Of a DNA stretch of 64,000 bases, positions 36,515 through 45,652 are shown piece after piece. A program made the translations under genes and the position numbers. This DNA comes from Parabacteroides chongii. Lineage in GTDB: Bacteria; Bacteroidota; Bacteroidia; Bacteroidales; Tannerellaceae. Location of the stretch: the NCBI RefSeq assembly GCF_029581355.1, contig NZ_CP120849.1, forward strand, positions 5,860,501 to 5,924,500, in the 5' to 3' direction. Positions within the stretch are counted from its first letter, which is position 1. Each line of letters starts with the position of its first letter. The notes beneath the pieces were generated by a model that was given only the letters and a program-made list of their open reading frames with translations, had not been told where the DNA came from and ran no database searches.

Positions 36515-37327
36515 ATGGCTAATTTATTTTGTATTAAAGACAGAGTTGTCATTATTACCGGTGGAGCCGGTATCTTGGGTAGCGGAATCGCCGGTCACCT
36601 GGCTGAAGAAGGTGCAAAAGTTGTAATCCTCGACCGAGCAGTGGAAGCCGGTGAAAAGATCGTTGCCGATATCAAAGCAAAAGGCGGCGAAGCCAGTTTC
36701 TTCCTGACTGATGTGCTGAATAAAGAAACACTTGAACAGAATAAAAAAGATATCCTTGCTAAATACGGTCGTATCGATGCTTTGTTGAACGCTGCCGGTG
36801 GTAATATGGCCGGTGCAACAATCGGTCCGGACAGCAATATCTTCGACCTGCAGGTCGATGCTTTCAAGAAAGTCGTGGATTTGAACCTGTTCGGAACCGT
36901 ACTTCCTACAATGGTATTTGCAGAAGTAATGGCGCAGCAAAAAGAAGGTGCTATCGTAAACTTCTCTTCCGAATCTGCTCTCCGTCCGTTGACACGTGTT
37001 GTCGGATATGGTGCTGCCAAAGCCGCGATCTCCAACCTGACAAAATATATGGCTGGTGAACTGGCTATCAAATTCGGCGAAGGCCTGCGTGTCAATGCAA
37101 TCGCTCCGGGATTCTTCCTGACAGAACAAAACAGAACCTTGATGACTAATCCGGACGGTTCTTATACGGAACGTGCTAAATCAGTTATTGCGCATACACC
37201 GTTCAGACGTTTGGGTACACCGGATGAATTATTCGGAACAATCCAGTATTTAATCAGTGACGCATCCAAATTCGTAACCGGAACAATTGCGATTGTAGAC
37301 GGTGGATTCGATGCATTCTCAATCTAA
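36515..37327 (+). CDS. uxuB: D-mannonate oxidoreductase, short-chain dehydrogenase type
   Basis: The 270-residue SDR enzyme has the cofactor motif TGGAGILGSG at residues 14-23, the NAG-like segment NAAGGN near 91 and the active-site YGAAKAAI (Tyr-x3-Lys) near 167. Beside uxuA it would convert D-fructuronate to D-mannonate with NAD(P)H, the step before the dehydratase in glucuronate breakdown. The SDR form of UxuB is known from Bacillus and Bacteroidota. The assignment rests on context plus family, since SDRs are hard to tell apart by sequence. A 16-bp inverted repeat separates it from uxuA. Confidence 0.8.
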   Translation: MANLFCIKDRVVIITGGAGILGSGIAGHLAEEGAKVVILDRAVEAGEKIVADIKAKGGEASFFLTDVLNKETLEQNKKDILAKYGRIDALLNAAGGNMAGATIGPDSNIFDLQVDAFKKVVDLNLFGTVLPTMVFAEVMAQQKEGAIVNFSSESALRPLTRVVGYGAAKAAISNLTKYMAGELAIKFGEGLRVNAIAPGFFLTEQNRTLMTNPDGSYTERAKSVIAHTPFRRLGTPDELFGTIQYLISDASKFVTGTIAIVDGGFDAFSI

Positions 37328-37350
37328 AATAATATGCCAATAAGCTAATT

Positions 37351-37403
37351 TGCCAATATGCCAATTATTTTAGCATATAACGCAGCCAATTGGCATATTG
37401 GCA
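37351..37403. repeat. Perfect 16-bp inverted repeat between uxuB and uxuA
   Basis: TGCCAATATGCCAATT at 37351-37366 is exactly complementary to AATTGGCATATTGGCA at 37388-37403, with a 21-nt loop. A further TGCCAAT lies just upstream near 37335. In RNA this would be a long stem in the uxuB-uxuA transcript and could set the ratio of the two products. No T-run follows, so it is not a typical terminator. Confidence 0.85.
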
Positions 37404-37430
37404 CATTGATAAATTAATAAATTATTTCCT

Positions 37431-38606
37431 ATGTATTTATGCGAACAAACCTGGCGTTGGTACGGGCCGAATGATCCCGTCAGCCTTTGGGATATCAAAC
37501 AGGCCGGAGCTACCGGTATCGTAAATGCCTTGCATCATATTCCCAATGGGGAAGTATGGACAGTGGAAGAGATCATGAAACGGAAAGAATTGATCGAAGC
37601 TGTTGGTCTGAAATGGTCTGTTGTAGAGAGTGTTCCTGTTCATGAACACATAAAAACACAAACCGGCGATTTCCAGAAATACATCGATAATTATAAAGAA
37701 AGTTTGCGTAACCTGGGCAAATGCGGGATCAACGTCGTTACATACAATTTTATGCCTGTACTTGACTGGACACGTACCGACCTGGCTTATACAATGCCGG
37801 ATGGTTCCAAAGCGCTTCGCTTCGAACGTGCAGCTTTCGTTGCATTCGATCTTTTCATTCTGAAACGTCCGGGAGCTGAAAACGACTATTCGGATGAAGA
37901 AAAAGCAAAAGCGAAAGCCCGTTTCGACATCATGACAGAAGATGATCGCCAGTTGCTTACCCGCAATATGATTGCCGGACTGCCCGGATCAGAAGAAAGT
38001 TTCACAGTAGAACAATTCCAGGAAGCATTGGATCGCTATAAGGATATCGATGCAGAGAAACTGCGTGCCAACCTGATCTATTTCCTAAGAGAAATTGCTC
38101 CGGTAGCCGACGAAGCCGGTGTTAAGCTGGTGATCCACCCGGATGATCCTCCCTATTCTATTCTTGGTTTACCACGTATCCTAAGTACGGAAGAGGATTT
38201 CAAAAAACTGATCGAGGCCGTGCCTAATAAAAGCAATGGTTTGTGCCTGTGCACCGGTTCATTCGGTGTTCGCAGCGATAATGACCTCGCTGGAATTATG
38301 GAACGTTATGGTGATCGTATCGATTTTGTTCACTTCCGTAGTACGCAGCGCGATGCAGAAGGAAACTTCTACGAAGCAAACCACCTGGAAGGCGATGTCG
38401 ATATGTATGGTGTAATGAAAGCCCTGCTCGAATTGCAACAAAGACGCGGCTGTTCGATCGCTATGCGCCCGGACCATGGCCATCAGATGATCGACGACTT
38501 GAAAAAGAAAACGAATCCCGGTTATTCCTGCATCGGCCGTCTGAGAGGTTTGGCTGAACTTCGCGGTCTGGAGATGGGTATTGCCAAGTCTCTTTTCAAG
38601 GAATAA
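37431..38606 (+). CDS. uxuA: Mannonate dehydratase
   Basis: The 391-residue enzyme dehydrates D-mannonate to 2-keto-3-deoxygluconate using Mn2+ or Fe2+. Family features are the opening [20 protein letters not shown], the metal-binding region [19 protein letters not shown] near 237, [14 protein letters not shown] near 270, and MRPDHGHQM near 345. Length and motifs match UxuA over the full protein. It follows uxuB by 103 bp and ends in a clear terminator, completing the mannonate branch controlled by the LacI-type regulator. Confidence 0.95.
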   Translation: MYLCEQTWRWYGPNDPVSLWDIKQAGATGIVNALHHIPNGEVWTVEEIMKRKELIEAVGLKWSVVESVPVHEHIKTQTGDFQKYIDNYKESLRNLGKCGINVVTYNFMPVLDWTRTDLAYTMPDGSKALRFERAAFVAFDLFILKRPGAENDYSDEEKAKAKARFDIMTEDDRQLLTRNMIAGLPGSEESFTVEQFQEALDRYKDIDAEKLRANLIYFLREIAPVADEAGVKLVIHPDDPPYSILGLPRILSTEEDFKKLIEAVPNKSNGLCLCTGSFGVRSDNDLAGIMERYGDRIDFVHFRSTQRDAEGNFYEANHLEGDVDMYGVMKALLELQQRRGCSIAMRPDHGHQMIDDLKKKTNPGYSCIGRLRGLAELRGLEMGIAKSLFKE

Positions 38607-38641
38607 CAAAGACTGATATTTCATTTCTTATTGATTTATAA

Positions 38642-38684
38642 AGGAAAAGGTGTTCAATTTCGGTTGGCACCTTTTCCTGTTTTA
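38642..38684 (+). terminator. Rho-independent terminator of uxuA
   Basis: AGGAAAAGGTG at 38642-38652 pairs with CACCTTTTCCT at 38668-38678, followed by GTTTTATT. Confidence 0.85.
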
Positions 38685-38784
38685 TTACTTACCGGGCTCA
38701 CTCCCATGCCATTGAAAAGCATAAAGAAATGAAAAAGAACTATAAAGTATTCCGGATTAGGCTTTTAGACTGGATTGTTTTTCC

Positions 38785-38792
38785 TATTTTTG
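38785..38792 (+). promoter_or_regulatory. Promoter -7 box for the M23 peptidase gene
   Basis: TATTTTTG matches TAnnTTTG 26 bp before the ATG, with TTTT near the -33 position. Confidence 0.55.
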
Positions 38793-38817
38793 TCCAGCTA
38801 AAAAAATATTATTCATA

Positions 38818-39669
38818 ATGCCTAAGATCTATAGTTACATATTATCATTAATTATACTCATAACACTAACTACCTGCTCAACGGTACTATCAGTGCAAAC
38901 GCCACCCTCAGTATCCGATCAGGAAATCGTGATGTCTCCCCCGACTACCGAAGTTCCACTGCCCAAAGTCGATTACATATTTCTTCCCCCGACACCTGAA
39001 CTAGAAAAAACAGAATATGCCCGTAAAGATATTACAGAAAACTTTTCCCCGCGGGAAAAAGCAGATATAGCAGTACCCGATCCCAAACTACTGGCTGATG
39101 AAAATTCGCTGGTTATCGATTTAGCTCTCATGACTGGAGATGATTATGCATTTCCGTTACCCGGGGCAAAAGTCATTTCACCTTATGCTGGCCGCAGAAG
39201 ACATCATTCCGGAGTTGACTTGAAAACATGTGCCAACGATACGATTGTCGCAGCATTCGACGGTATTGTCCGTATGGCTAAACCTTATGCTGCTTATGGA
39301 AATGTTGTGGTTATCCGCCATTATAACGGACTGGAAACGGTCTATAGCCACAATTCAAAGAATCTTGTAAAAGTCGGCGAACGTGTAAAGGCTGGCGATC
39401 CTGTAGGATTAACAGGGCGGACCGGAAGAGCAACTACCGAGCATCTTCATTTTGAAGTACGTATCAACGGACAACACTTCAACCCTAACAAAGTGTTCGA
39501 TATGGAAAAGCATAAATTGCAAAATACTTGCCTCGTTGCTACTAAAACAGGAAGAAATATAGCCGTAAAAGCGATTGATATACTTCCTCACCAGCAAGAA
39601 AGCGAATATCGATATTCTTATGCAGGCGTTCCGGTCCCGGACAAGAATAATAAAAAAATAGACTTATAA
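38818..39669 (+). CDS. M23-family (LytM) metallopeptidase lipoprotein
   Basis: The 283-residue protein has a signal peptide with a lipoprotein-like end (LTTCSTV, Cys about 21) and a Pro-rich linker (about 25-60). A C-terminal LytM domain spans about 115-230. Zn ligands are visible as HHSGVDLK (H-x3-D) near 131 and HLHFEVRING near 203. The catalytic-type His of the VYSHNSK segment is near 175. Such enzymes cut peptidoglycan cross-bridges or activate amidases. It is the last host gene before the mobile element. Confidence 0.9.
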   Translation: MPKIYSYILSLIILITLTTCSTVLSVQTPPSVSDQEIVMSPPTTEVPLPKVDYIFLPPTPELEKTEYARKDITENFSPREKADIAVPDPKLLADENSLVIDLALMTGDDYAFPLPGAKVISPYAGRRRHHSGVDLKTCANDTIVAAFDGIVRMAKPYAAYGNVVVIRHYNGLETVYSHNSKNLVKVGERVKAGDPVGLTGRTGRATTEHLHFEVRINGQHFNPNKVFDMEKHKLQNTCLVATKTGRNIAVKAIDILPHQQESEYRYSYAGVPVPDKNNKKIDL

Positions 39670-39687
39670 CAATTACAGCATAGAAAC

Positions 39688-39727
39688 AAAAAAAGCTTGC
39701 AATCACAATGATTACAAGCTTTTTTTG
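39688..39727 (+). terminator. Terminator of the M23 gene
   Basis: AAAAAAAGCTTG pairs with CAAGCTTTTTTT, with inner ATCA/TGAT pairs, around a short loop. The A and T runs on both sides make it usable in either direction. Confidence 0.88.
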
Positions 39728-39746
39728 TGGAGCTGGAGAGATCAGA
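39728..39746. other. Possible attL: remnant of a tRNA or tmRNA 3' end
   Basis: The sequence GTGGAGCTGGAGAGA right after the terminator reads on the minus strand as TCTCTCCAGCTCCAC. This resembles the end of a T-stem plus the acceptor strand CAGCTCC and discriminator of a tRNA or tmRNA gene. The rest of such a gene is absent to the right, where the integrase region begins. Tyrosine integrases often insert in such 3' ends, so this may be the left attachment core. The other end lies outside the window, so this is inference only. Confidence 0.35.
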
Positions 39747-39855
39747 ATCTTTATGATCACCAATAATCATACATAGTCACCAGCACTCAATATTAAAGAG
39801 TTAAATAAATCTATATAGTCACATATAATCACAGATACTCATATGTAATCATATT

Positions 39856-39887
39856 TTTGCGTGTAAATTTGCAGCGTTACACGCAAA
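39856..39887 (+). promoter_or_regulatory. Integrase promoter inside an 11-bp inverted repeat
   Basis: TTTGCGTGTAA at 39856-39866 and TTACACGCAAA at 39877-39887 are perfect complements, with a 10-bp spacer. The -7 box TAAATTTG (39864-39871) overlaps the left arm. A protein bound to the palindrome would control integrase expression. Several ATAGTCAC/ATAATCAC/GTAATCAT copies between 39755 and 39855 may be integrase arm-type sites. Confidence 0.6.
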
Positions 39888-39899
39888 TCTTATAATATC

Positions 39900-41177
39900 A
39901 TGATAAAAAGGAGTATTACATTCGAATTAAAAAAGGAAAAAGGACGGAGTCCTGATAGTAAAGAATGTCCCCATCCGATGCTGTGTCACTTTTAACAGAC
40001 AAAGGATCATTATGTCAACTGGTCACCGAATTGATGCATCTAAGTTTATACCTGAAAAGGGTATGGTCAAAAATGGATGCTTTAACGAAATGGGCTTTTC
40101 ATCTTCTGAGATAAACTTCGACCTGGAAAAGATGCGGTCAAACCTTCAAGGCATATTCAGAGAGTTTGAGATAGCCGACGAAATGCCCACGGTTGAACAA
40201 ATTAAAGACAAATATAAAATAGCATCCGGAAAAGTTAAAATAGAAACACCGGAAAAGGTCAGTTTCTTTGATCGATACAAAGAATTTATAGATACAACCG
40301 GGAGACAGAATGCATGGAGCACCAGTTCTTATTATAAGCATAACTCTGTCAAACACCTGCTGGAACAATATAACCCCCACTTGACATTTGAAGAGTTAAC
40401 GGACGAAGAGCTGCAAAATATCCTGGACTTTATGCGCGATAAAAGAGGCATACGCAATACCACACTCAACAAATACCTCAGATTTATAAAACAGTTTTTG
40501 TTATGGGCGGATCTAAAAGGTTATCTGACTAATCAGTCCTATAAACGGTATAAGCCCAAACTGAAGGGTGCTAATTTTGATTTAAAAAAAGTGATATATT
40601 TAGACTGGGAAGAGCTTATGAATTTATATATGATGGAAATATCAAATACCAGACTAGCCCAAGTAAGAGACGTATTTTGCTTTTGCTGTTTTACGGGATT
40701 AAGATACTCGGATGTTTACAACTTAAAAAAAACAGACATCAAAGATACCAAAATAGATATTGTAACCATAAAGGACGTTGATAATATAAACATTGAATTG
40801 AACAAATATAGCCGGGCAATACTGGATAAATATAAAGACTTAGATATTAAAAAGGGCAAGGCGCTCCCGGTTATTAGCAATCAAAATTATAATGACTACT
40901 TGAAAGAGCTAGGCCAGCTCGCTGAAATGAATGAAGAAATGACTGAAGTATGGTATGTTGGTAGTAAACGAATGGAACGTACAGTAAAAAAAAATGGGAG
41001 GTGCTGACTACCCATGTTGCAAGAAAGACCTTTGTCGTTAATGCACTCACACTCGGCATATCTCCCCAGGTAATTATGAGGTGGACCGGGCATAATGACA
41101 TAAAAGCGATGAAGCCCTACACTAAGATTGTCGACAAATTAAAAGAACAGGAAATGAAGAAGTTTGACGAGATGTGA
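39900..41177 (+). pseudogene. Tyrosine recombinase (phage integrase), frameshifted at both ends
   Basis: The frame MIKRSITFELKKEKGR... begins at 39900 and shifts near 39965 to one reading VPIRCCVTFNRQRI and STGHRID, the normal Bacteroidales integrase N-terminus. The main frame then runs to about 40990 and contains the SAM-like core-binding domain and the catalytic Arg region FTGLRYSDVYNL. A run of nine A at 40985-40993 has lost one base, so HVARKTFV (H-x-x-R), WTGH and the tyrosine of MKPYTKI are in another frame that ends at 41177. Repairing both sites gives a protein of about 425 residues. As read, the protein would lack the nucleophile. Confidence 0.85.
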
Positions 41178-41188
41178 TCGTAATAGAC

Positions 41189-41217
41189 AAAAAGCCGGAT
41201 GTTACTCCGGCTTTTTA
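41189..41217 (+). terminator. Terminator of the integrase gene
   Basis: AAAGCCGGA and TCCGGCTTT form a stem around GTTACT-like loop bases (41200-41206), followed by Ts. It overlaps the 3' end of the convergent gene at 41202-41871 and could serve both. Confidence 0.85.
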
Positions 41218-41871
41218 TTTGATGGATTATGTTTGTCTACTTCTTCTACAAGAATGTTATGTTCTGAAAAATATTTATCTCTCGCAAGGACAGCTATAAC
41301 TTTCATATAAGGAACGATATTCACGCCCGTATTATAAGCGTCTATTTTATTTTGTCAATTTCGTCTGATTGTAAAAATTTTTCAGGATAAACAACAGCTT
41401 GCTGAATTAAAAATTCCTGTATATCATATGGATTTTTAGAGCTTGCGTTATCTTCTATAAACGAATTGATACGTTCCCAATTCCTTTCAAACATCTTGTC
41501 CACCTCTAATCTTTCTATCATATTTCTGCCAGCAATAGTTATAGATAGGGGCTATGAGATTTTGTGTAAGGATCAATTATAAACTTATTATCTTTTTGTA
41601 TAGACTGAGCAAGTGAATCTATACTTTTTTGCATAAATTGAAGCGATGTCTCTATACGAGTTATAGCTTTGGACGTTTCATTATGCTTTTCTGAATGCAG
41701 TGTTATTTTTTCTTTGTTCTCTTGGCAAGGCAAATTCTCCATGCTTTTGACTCTTTCGTATATTCCTCTACACCACCAAACAAGAAATATCAAGCATCCA
41801 ACCAGAAGGACGCCTATAAAGAACGCCAAGCCTAAATGCTCTATTATTATATCTATAAACTTGTCTTCCAT
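41202..41871 (-). pseudogene. Small membrane protein with coiled coil, broken by two frameshifts
   Basis: From ATG 41871 the frame encodes a transmembrane segment (about residues 13-32, GLAFFIGVLLVGCLIFLVWW), then a helical region to residue 110. A one-base loss in a C-run near 41552 moves the frame to PLSITIAGRNMIERLEVDKM. A second loss in an A-run near 41353 moves it to KIDAYNTGVNIVPYMKV, ending in KKPE and a stop at 41202-41204. With both bases restored it is about 223 residues. This type of anchored coiled-coil protein is frequent near integrase genes of Bacteroidales phages; its function is unknown. Confidence 0.65.
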
Positions 41872-42152
41872 AATATTTCTTGTCTATAATAAAAACAGCC
41901 TATAAAACAAAAAAGTTCTACAAGCTGTCAAATATCTATATAACGAAGCCTCTATCAGGGCTGTTTACCTGACGAGGCCGCTTTAATATCCTTTCACGAT
42001 GCAAAAGTCGTTCTTCTGTTTGAGATTTGCAAGAACTTTAACATTATATCCTCATGTTTTATGGCATATTAGGTTTCCATATAAGCAATATATGGAAATG
42101 CAAGCTTATGTTGTCCATTATTGTTATCTTTGCGGCTCAAAGAAGACATACA

Positions 42153-42383
42153 ATGAATGAAGAATTAAAAAGGTTAATAGCCTGGTTTGAGGCTTATCAA
42201 GTAACATTCAACGAACTAACATTAAGCGAGTACGAGCATATATTCGACTTGCGCACTTATATCGAAGTGTACGTAAACTCAGTCAAGAGGAACTATGATA
42301 ACCCTACGTTTTCAAGCGACATAGACAAGCTTAAGAGGCTAAAGAAGGTGCTGGAGGAAAGGGATAATTTGATAAAAATATAA
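42153..42383 (+). CDS. Small phage-element protein of unknown function
   Basis: The 76-residue product (ATG 42153, MNEELKRLIAWFEAYQVTF) is helical and acidic at the N-terminus and ends KVLEERDNLIKI. I recognise no family. A clear -7 box TATCTTTG lies at 42125-42132, 20 bp before the ATG, which rules out the longer in-frame start at 42054. It converges on the toxin remnant at 42403-42725. Confidence 0.6.
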   Translation: MNEELKRLIAWFEAYQVTFNELTLSEYEHIFDLRTYIEVYVNSVKRNYDNPTFSSDIDKLKRLKKVLEERDNLIKI

Positions 42384-42402
42384 ATGCTATATTTCATGCC
42401 CA

Positions 42403-42725
42403 TCAAACAAAAAAGCCCTGCAGCCCTGGCTCTTGCTCTCCTTGTCTACCTCTTTTCCCGAACAACTCAGAATGGCTTCCAATCCTTACAATCTCCACTA
42501 TGTCCGACACTGCGTCTATCCAAATCAGAAGAAAGTCGTTCCCGACATGGCACTCCATGCAATTCTTGTAATTACCTATGAGCTCATGGGGCTTGTACTT
42601 GCTTGGAATGGGTTCCCCCTCTCCAGCTTGTTCAAGACATTAAACAAGGCTTCCATCAGCTTGATGTTGCTGCGGTACTTCTTCAAGTCTTTCTTTGCCT
42701 TCGTACTGTAATGGATTGTTTTCAT
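42403..42725 (-). pseudogene. YafQ-family toxin gene with a frameshift
   Basis: From ATG 42725 the frame reads MKTIHYSTKAKKDLKKYRSN to KLERG. One base is missing from a G-run near 42614, and the continuation EPIPSKYKPHELIGNYKNC, FLLIWIDAVSD and IVRIGSHSELFGK is in the next frame. The restored protein is about 107 residues and has the YafQ/RelE-type signatures (HELIGNYK, ECH, GSHSELF), an mRNA interferase cutting on the ribosome. The ATG overlaps the antitoxin stop by four bases. As read, the toxin is truncated and probably inactive. Confidence 0.82.
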
Positions 42726-42976
42726 TCTATCTCGTTCAATGATTTCATGAAGGCTTTAAAGCTGCTTGCGTCTATCGTCCCGGCAAATTTGCCCGAACGA
42801 GCCTCTTCTATCGCCGCTATCGTTTCCTCATTTGGCTCAGAGTATACAGCGTCCATCAAGGTACTCTCTACGAAATTATTCAAGCTCCTGTTTGCTTTCT
42901 TGGCTTGTTCCTGCAAGACCTGTAACAAGTCTTCACGCAAACGAAACGAAGTTTGTTTTCTTATTACTGCGTCCAT
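42722..42976 (-). CDS. Antitoxin of a YafQ-type toxin-antitoxin pair
   Basis: The intact 84-residue protein starts MDAVIRKQTSFRLREDLL, a ribbon-helix-helix type N-terminus that binds the operon promoter. The C-terminal segment ending KAFMKSLNEIE likely wraps the toxin. It resembles RelB/DinJ-type antitoxins found with YafQ in Bacteroidales. It is first in the operon and overlaps the toxin gene. With the toxin frame broken, it may persist as a free regulator. Confidence 0.78.
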   Translation of the reverse strand: MDAVIRKQTSFRLREDLLQVLQEQAKKANRSLNNFVESTLMDAVYSEPNEETIAAIEEARSGKFAGTIDASSFKAFMKSLNEIE

Positions 42977-43081
42977 ATTACTTCTGTATTATATTGTATC
43001 ACAAAAGTAATGCATTGTATGCTGAAAACAAACTTTTTTGCTTTTTTCTTTCTAGTTCAGAAACCTGCGGAGTACGGGCAC

Positions 43082-43103
43082 AAAAAGCCCGGCTTCCCGG
43101 GCT
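43082..43103 (-). terminator. Terminator of the Ig-like lipoprotein gene
   Basis: On the minus strand GAGCCCGG and CCGGGCTT flank a GAAG loop, followed by TTTTG. It starts 5 bp after the stop at 43108. Confidence 0.85.
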
Positions 43104-43107
43104 CTTG

Positions 43108-44275
43108 CTACATCTGATAGGTTGCTTCGTAGGTTTTGCCATCGCAGGTGTATTTCCAAACGAAAAGAGGCTTGTATATTCGGCTAAACTCTAAATTGTA
43201 TAAAAGAGGCTTTTTATACTCAACAAATCCACAGTCTTTGTCTTGATATACAACTTTATTCGTCCTTGTGTCATACATTGTAAACTCAGAAACTTCTACG
43301 ACTTTATTGCTGTTATTGTAGAATGCAGCTGTGACATCTCCGTTGTATATCCATTGATAGAGGTTGAAGACCCGTATACGCTTGCTCTAATCAAATCCTC
43401 TATTGGTCTTTCAATAACTGTAACCTTGCATTCTGCTTTTAGGTTATTGTCAGAAGACACAACCCATATACTACATGTTCCAGGGTTGAACGTTTCTATA
43501 TTTCCTTCTTGATCAACAGTGGCAATAGCTTCATTGGAAGACGACCATACAACATCTTTATTTGATGCATTCTCAGGCTTAAAGATAGGGATAAGAGTAA
43601 ATTTTTCTCCCTGTTTTACCCTTTTCTCTTTCTCACTGAGAAATAGTTCTTCCAATTTAATTGGTAACACTATTATTTTACAGGAAGCATAGATGGATGA
43701 ATTACTTTTAGCTGACACTTTTATTGTAACTTCTCCTTCTTTTAAAGCTGTAATAGATGCTTTTTATCGAATATATCATCTTTTTTTTATAGCTGCTATT
43801 TGAGGATTGCTAGATTCCACACAATCTCGTCATCAGTTGCATAATCGGGAATCAATTTTGCAGTAAGCGAAATAGCGTCTCCTATTTTTAATGTTGATTC
43901 TGTGTGATTAAGTTCTATTGATTGAGCTTGTCCAGCTTCTACCGTCACAAGACATTCTGATTTAATATATTCTCCTGTTCCTTTCCACGAATCTTTAACT
44001 TCTACAAGAACCAATACATTCCCTGGTTTTAATGCTGTAAATTTCCCATTATTGTCAATTTTGCCAACACCTTTATTAGAACCGAGATACCATTCATATT
44101 CTGGAACTGGGACATCTCCCGGTGTCGTAGATACTTTAAAAGTATACTCTTCCCCAACTTTCAAAGTAAGTTTTGTTTTGTCTAGTTTAATAGCGGTAAG
44201 CCTTACCTCTTCTTCTTCATTTTTGCAGGCAAACAATGTGACCATAATCATTATGGTCAACAAGAATCTAGTCAT
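43108..44275 (-). pseudogene. Lipoprotein with Big_2 Ig-like repeats, several frameshifts
   Basis: The first frame encodes a lipoprotein signal (MVTLFACKNEEEE, Cys about 17) and Ig-like repeats of the bacterial Big_2 type (KLDKTKLTLKVGEEYTF; TSTLKIGDAISLTAKLIP-like). Four disruptions follow, near 43820, 43785, 43760 and 43365, at A-rich or short homopolymer runs. The recovered pieces are NPQIAAIKK, ASITALKEGEVTIKV, a third repeat with SSSNEAIATVDQEGNIETF, and a C-terminal part LYQWIYNGDVTAAFYNN to CDGKTYEATYQM. Restoring five bases gives about 390 residues. It probably was a surface protein expressed by the prophage (lysogenic conversion), now disrupted as read. Confidence 0.7.
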
Positions 44276-44326
44276 ATCAATATAATTAATAGGTTAATAT
44301 GACGCAAAATTAGATAAAAACGATAC

Positions 44327-44619
44327 CTAGCCCAAGCTATTCAACAAATTTTCTATATCTGAACGTGATTTTATTTCATAAATAGTTCCTTTTGCCTTAA
44401 TGAAGCCGGAAATTTCGCTTTCTCCGGGGGATTCGGTGAACAGTTCCCATACTTCAACATTTAATAAATTTGCAATTTCTTGCAGTCGCTTCAAAGAAGG
44501 ATTACCACTTTCTCCAATGGCTTTATACAATCCGACTTCTGTCATACCTAATTCTGTTGCCAAATCCTTCCGGTTCGACCTTGCATCTTCAATATTTCCT
44601 TAACTCTCAGTTTATACAT
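44327..44619 (-). pseudogene. Helix-turn-helix (Xre) regulator with an N-terminal frameshift
   Basis: ATG 44619 gives MYKLRVKEILKMQGR. One A is missing near 44570, and the rest, RKDLATELGMTEVGLYKAI, NPSLKRLQEIANLLNVEVW, continues in the next frame to 44327. The joined 97-residue protein is a Cro/CI-type HTH with a short C-terminal tail. It lies at the left of the immunity region. An internal start could give a 78-residue protein lacking the first helix, which would probably not bind DNA. Confidence 0.75.
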
Positions 44620-44974
44620 AATATTAAACCAGTAATACATAATTCATATGATAATTGATAGATTAAAATGGGCTAACAGTTAAATAGTCCTTTTATTGCT
44701 AAATGCCCACAACACAAGTAAACTTACTTTATATTAAAATACAGTTTATTGTGTATGTGATAGTGTCTAGTTAACAAATTTCAATTTATTGTCATCTAGC
44801 CTATTAGATAGTATTTAACTATTTAGGTATTGAAAACAAGTAGCTTGAAGCAATAAAAGGTCTCATAATCAAACAATTCTGAAGTTGATTTTATGCTTAG
44901 AACTGGATAACAAAATAAGAGAGGCTATTGTTCTATTTATGCCTCAATAGTATTAATAGATTGGCGTATAAAAA

Positions 44975-44988
44975 ACACTCCGGAGTGT
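44975..44988. promoter_or_regulatory. Perfect 14-bp palindrome, candidate operator
   Basis: ACACTCCGGAGTGT is a perfect palindrome in the 563-bp gap between the leftward HTH gene and the rightward S24-like gene. Its place suggests control of one or both. It could also form a small hairpin. Confidence 0.45.
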
Positions 44989-45034
44989 CATTATTGCTAT
45001 CCTTTATCATAAAAACAACAAAAGAAGAAAATTA

Positions 45035-45145
45035 TGGACCGAATAGAAGTGGATCTACGCCTAGCCACCTGATGGCGGGCTAATACCAATTAAATACCGG
45101 CTGAAACCAGCCAACCGGAGGTGCGTTAAAATTCCGCACAGCCAT
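45035..45145 (+). ncRNA. Candidate structured RNA or leader in the immunity region
   Basis: Three hairpins follow one another: GCC-ta-GCCA (45059-45067) with TGGC-g-GGC (45073-45080), GGCTG with CAGCC (45099-45112, AAAC loop) and GTGCG with CGCAC (45121-45139). The segment is more GC-rich than its flanks and ends 37 bp before the S24-like gene. The only reading frame is 12 codons. I infer a regulatory RNA or 5' leader. No family was recognised. The rest of the gap 44620-45182 is AT-rich with no gene. Confidence 0.4.
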
Positions 45146-45182
45146 TATTATGCGATTTTTATAACTATAATTTATTTTACAC

Positions 45183-45550
45183 ATGAAATCAAAGATTGAA
45201 GAAATAGAAGGTATAGAGTGTTCTTATACAGTATTTACTGTTCTCTGCGACAGTATGGACAACGGACTTAGAACCAGTTTTGAAAGAGGCGACAGGATAT
45301 TTACGGTTCCTGTTTCTATAGACGAATTAAAAAGGAAGACCATAGGGGATTTTGGCTTCTTAAAACAGACTGCAGCGTTTTATTTAAACAGATAACAGGC
45401 TACGACAAGGATAGTGATACATTCATCTTCCATTCTTTGAACCCTTTGTTTAAAGATATCTTAGTGGATGCAGGGAAGATAGAAAAAGCCTACAGGGTTG
45501 TTAGAAAGAAGGGAAGATCGGTCACATATTCATCATTCGAAGATGTGTGA
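45183..45550 (+). pseudogene. S24/LexA-peptidase-like protein with a frameshift
   Basis: The frame starts MKSKIEEIEGIECSYTVFTV and contains CDSMDNGLRTSFERGDRI, which corresponds to the Ser-containing S24 core also seen in the repressor gene nearby (NDSMDDGTRQSFEAGDRL). One T is missing near 45350; the continuation WLLKTDCSVLFKQITGYD, FIFHSLNPLF, RVVRKKGRS ends at 45550. The restored protein is about 122 residues with no DNA-binding domain, unlike normal repressors. It could be an anti-repressor-like or dominant partner of the main repressor. Confidence 0.65.
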
Positions 45551-45652
45551 TTGAAGAATTAAAGTAGGATCATCTTTGCGACCTTCAGTCATTCAGTCCG
45601 AAGGTCACAAAGTCCCCTGTATTAATACTCTACCGGTTTAGGGTTCTTTTTA

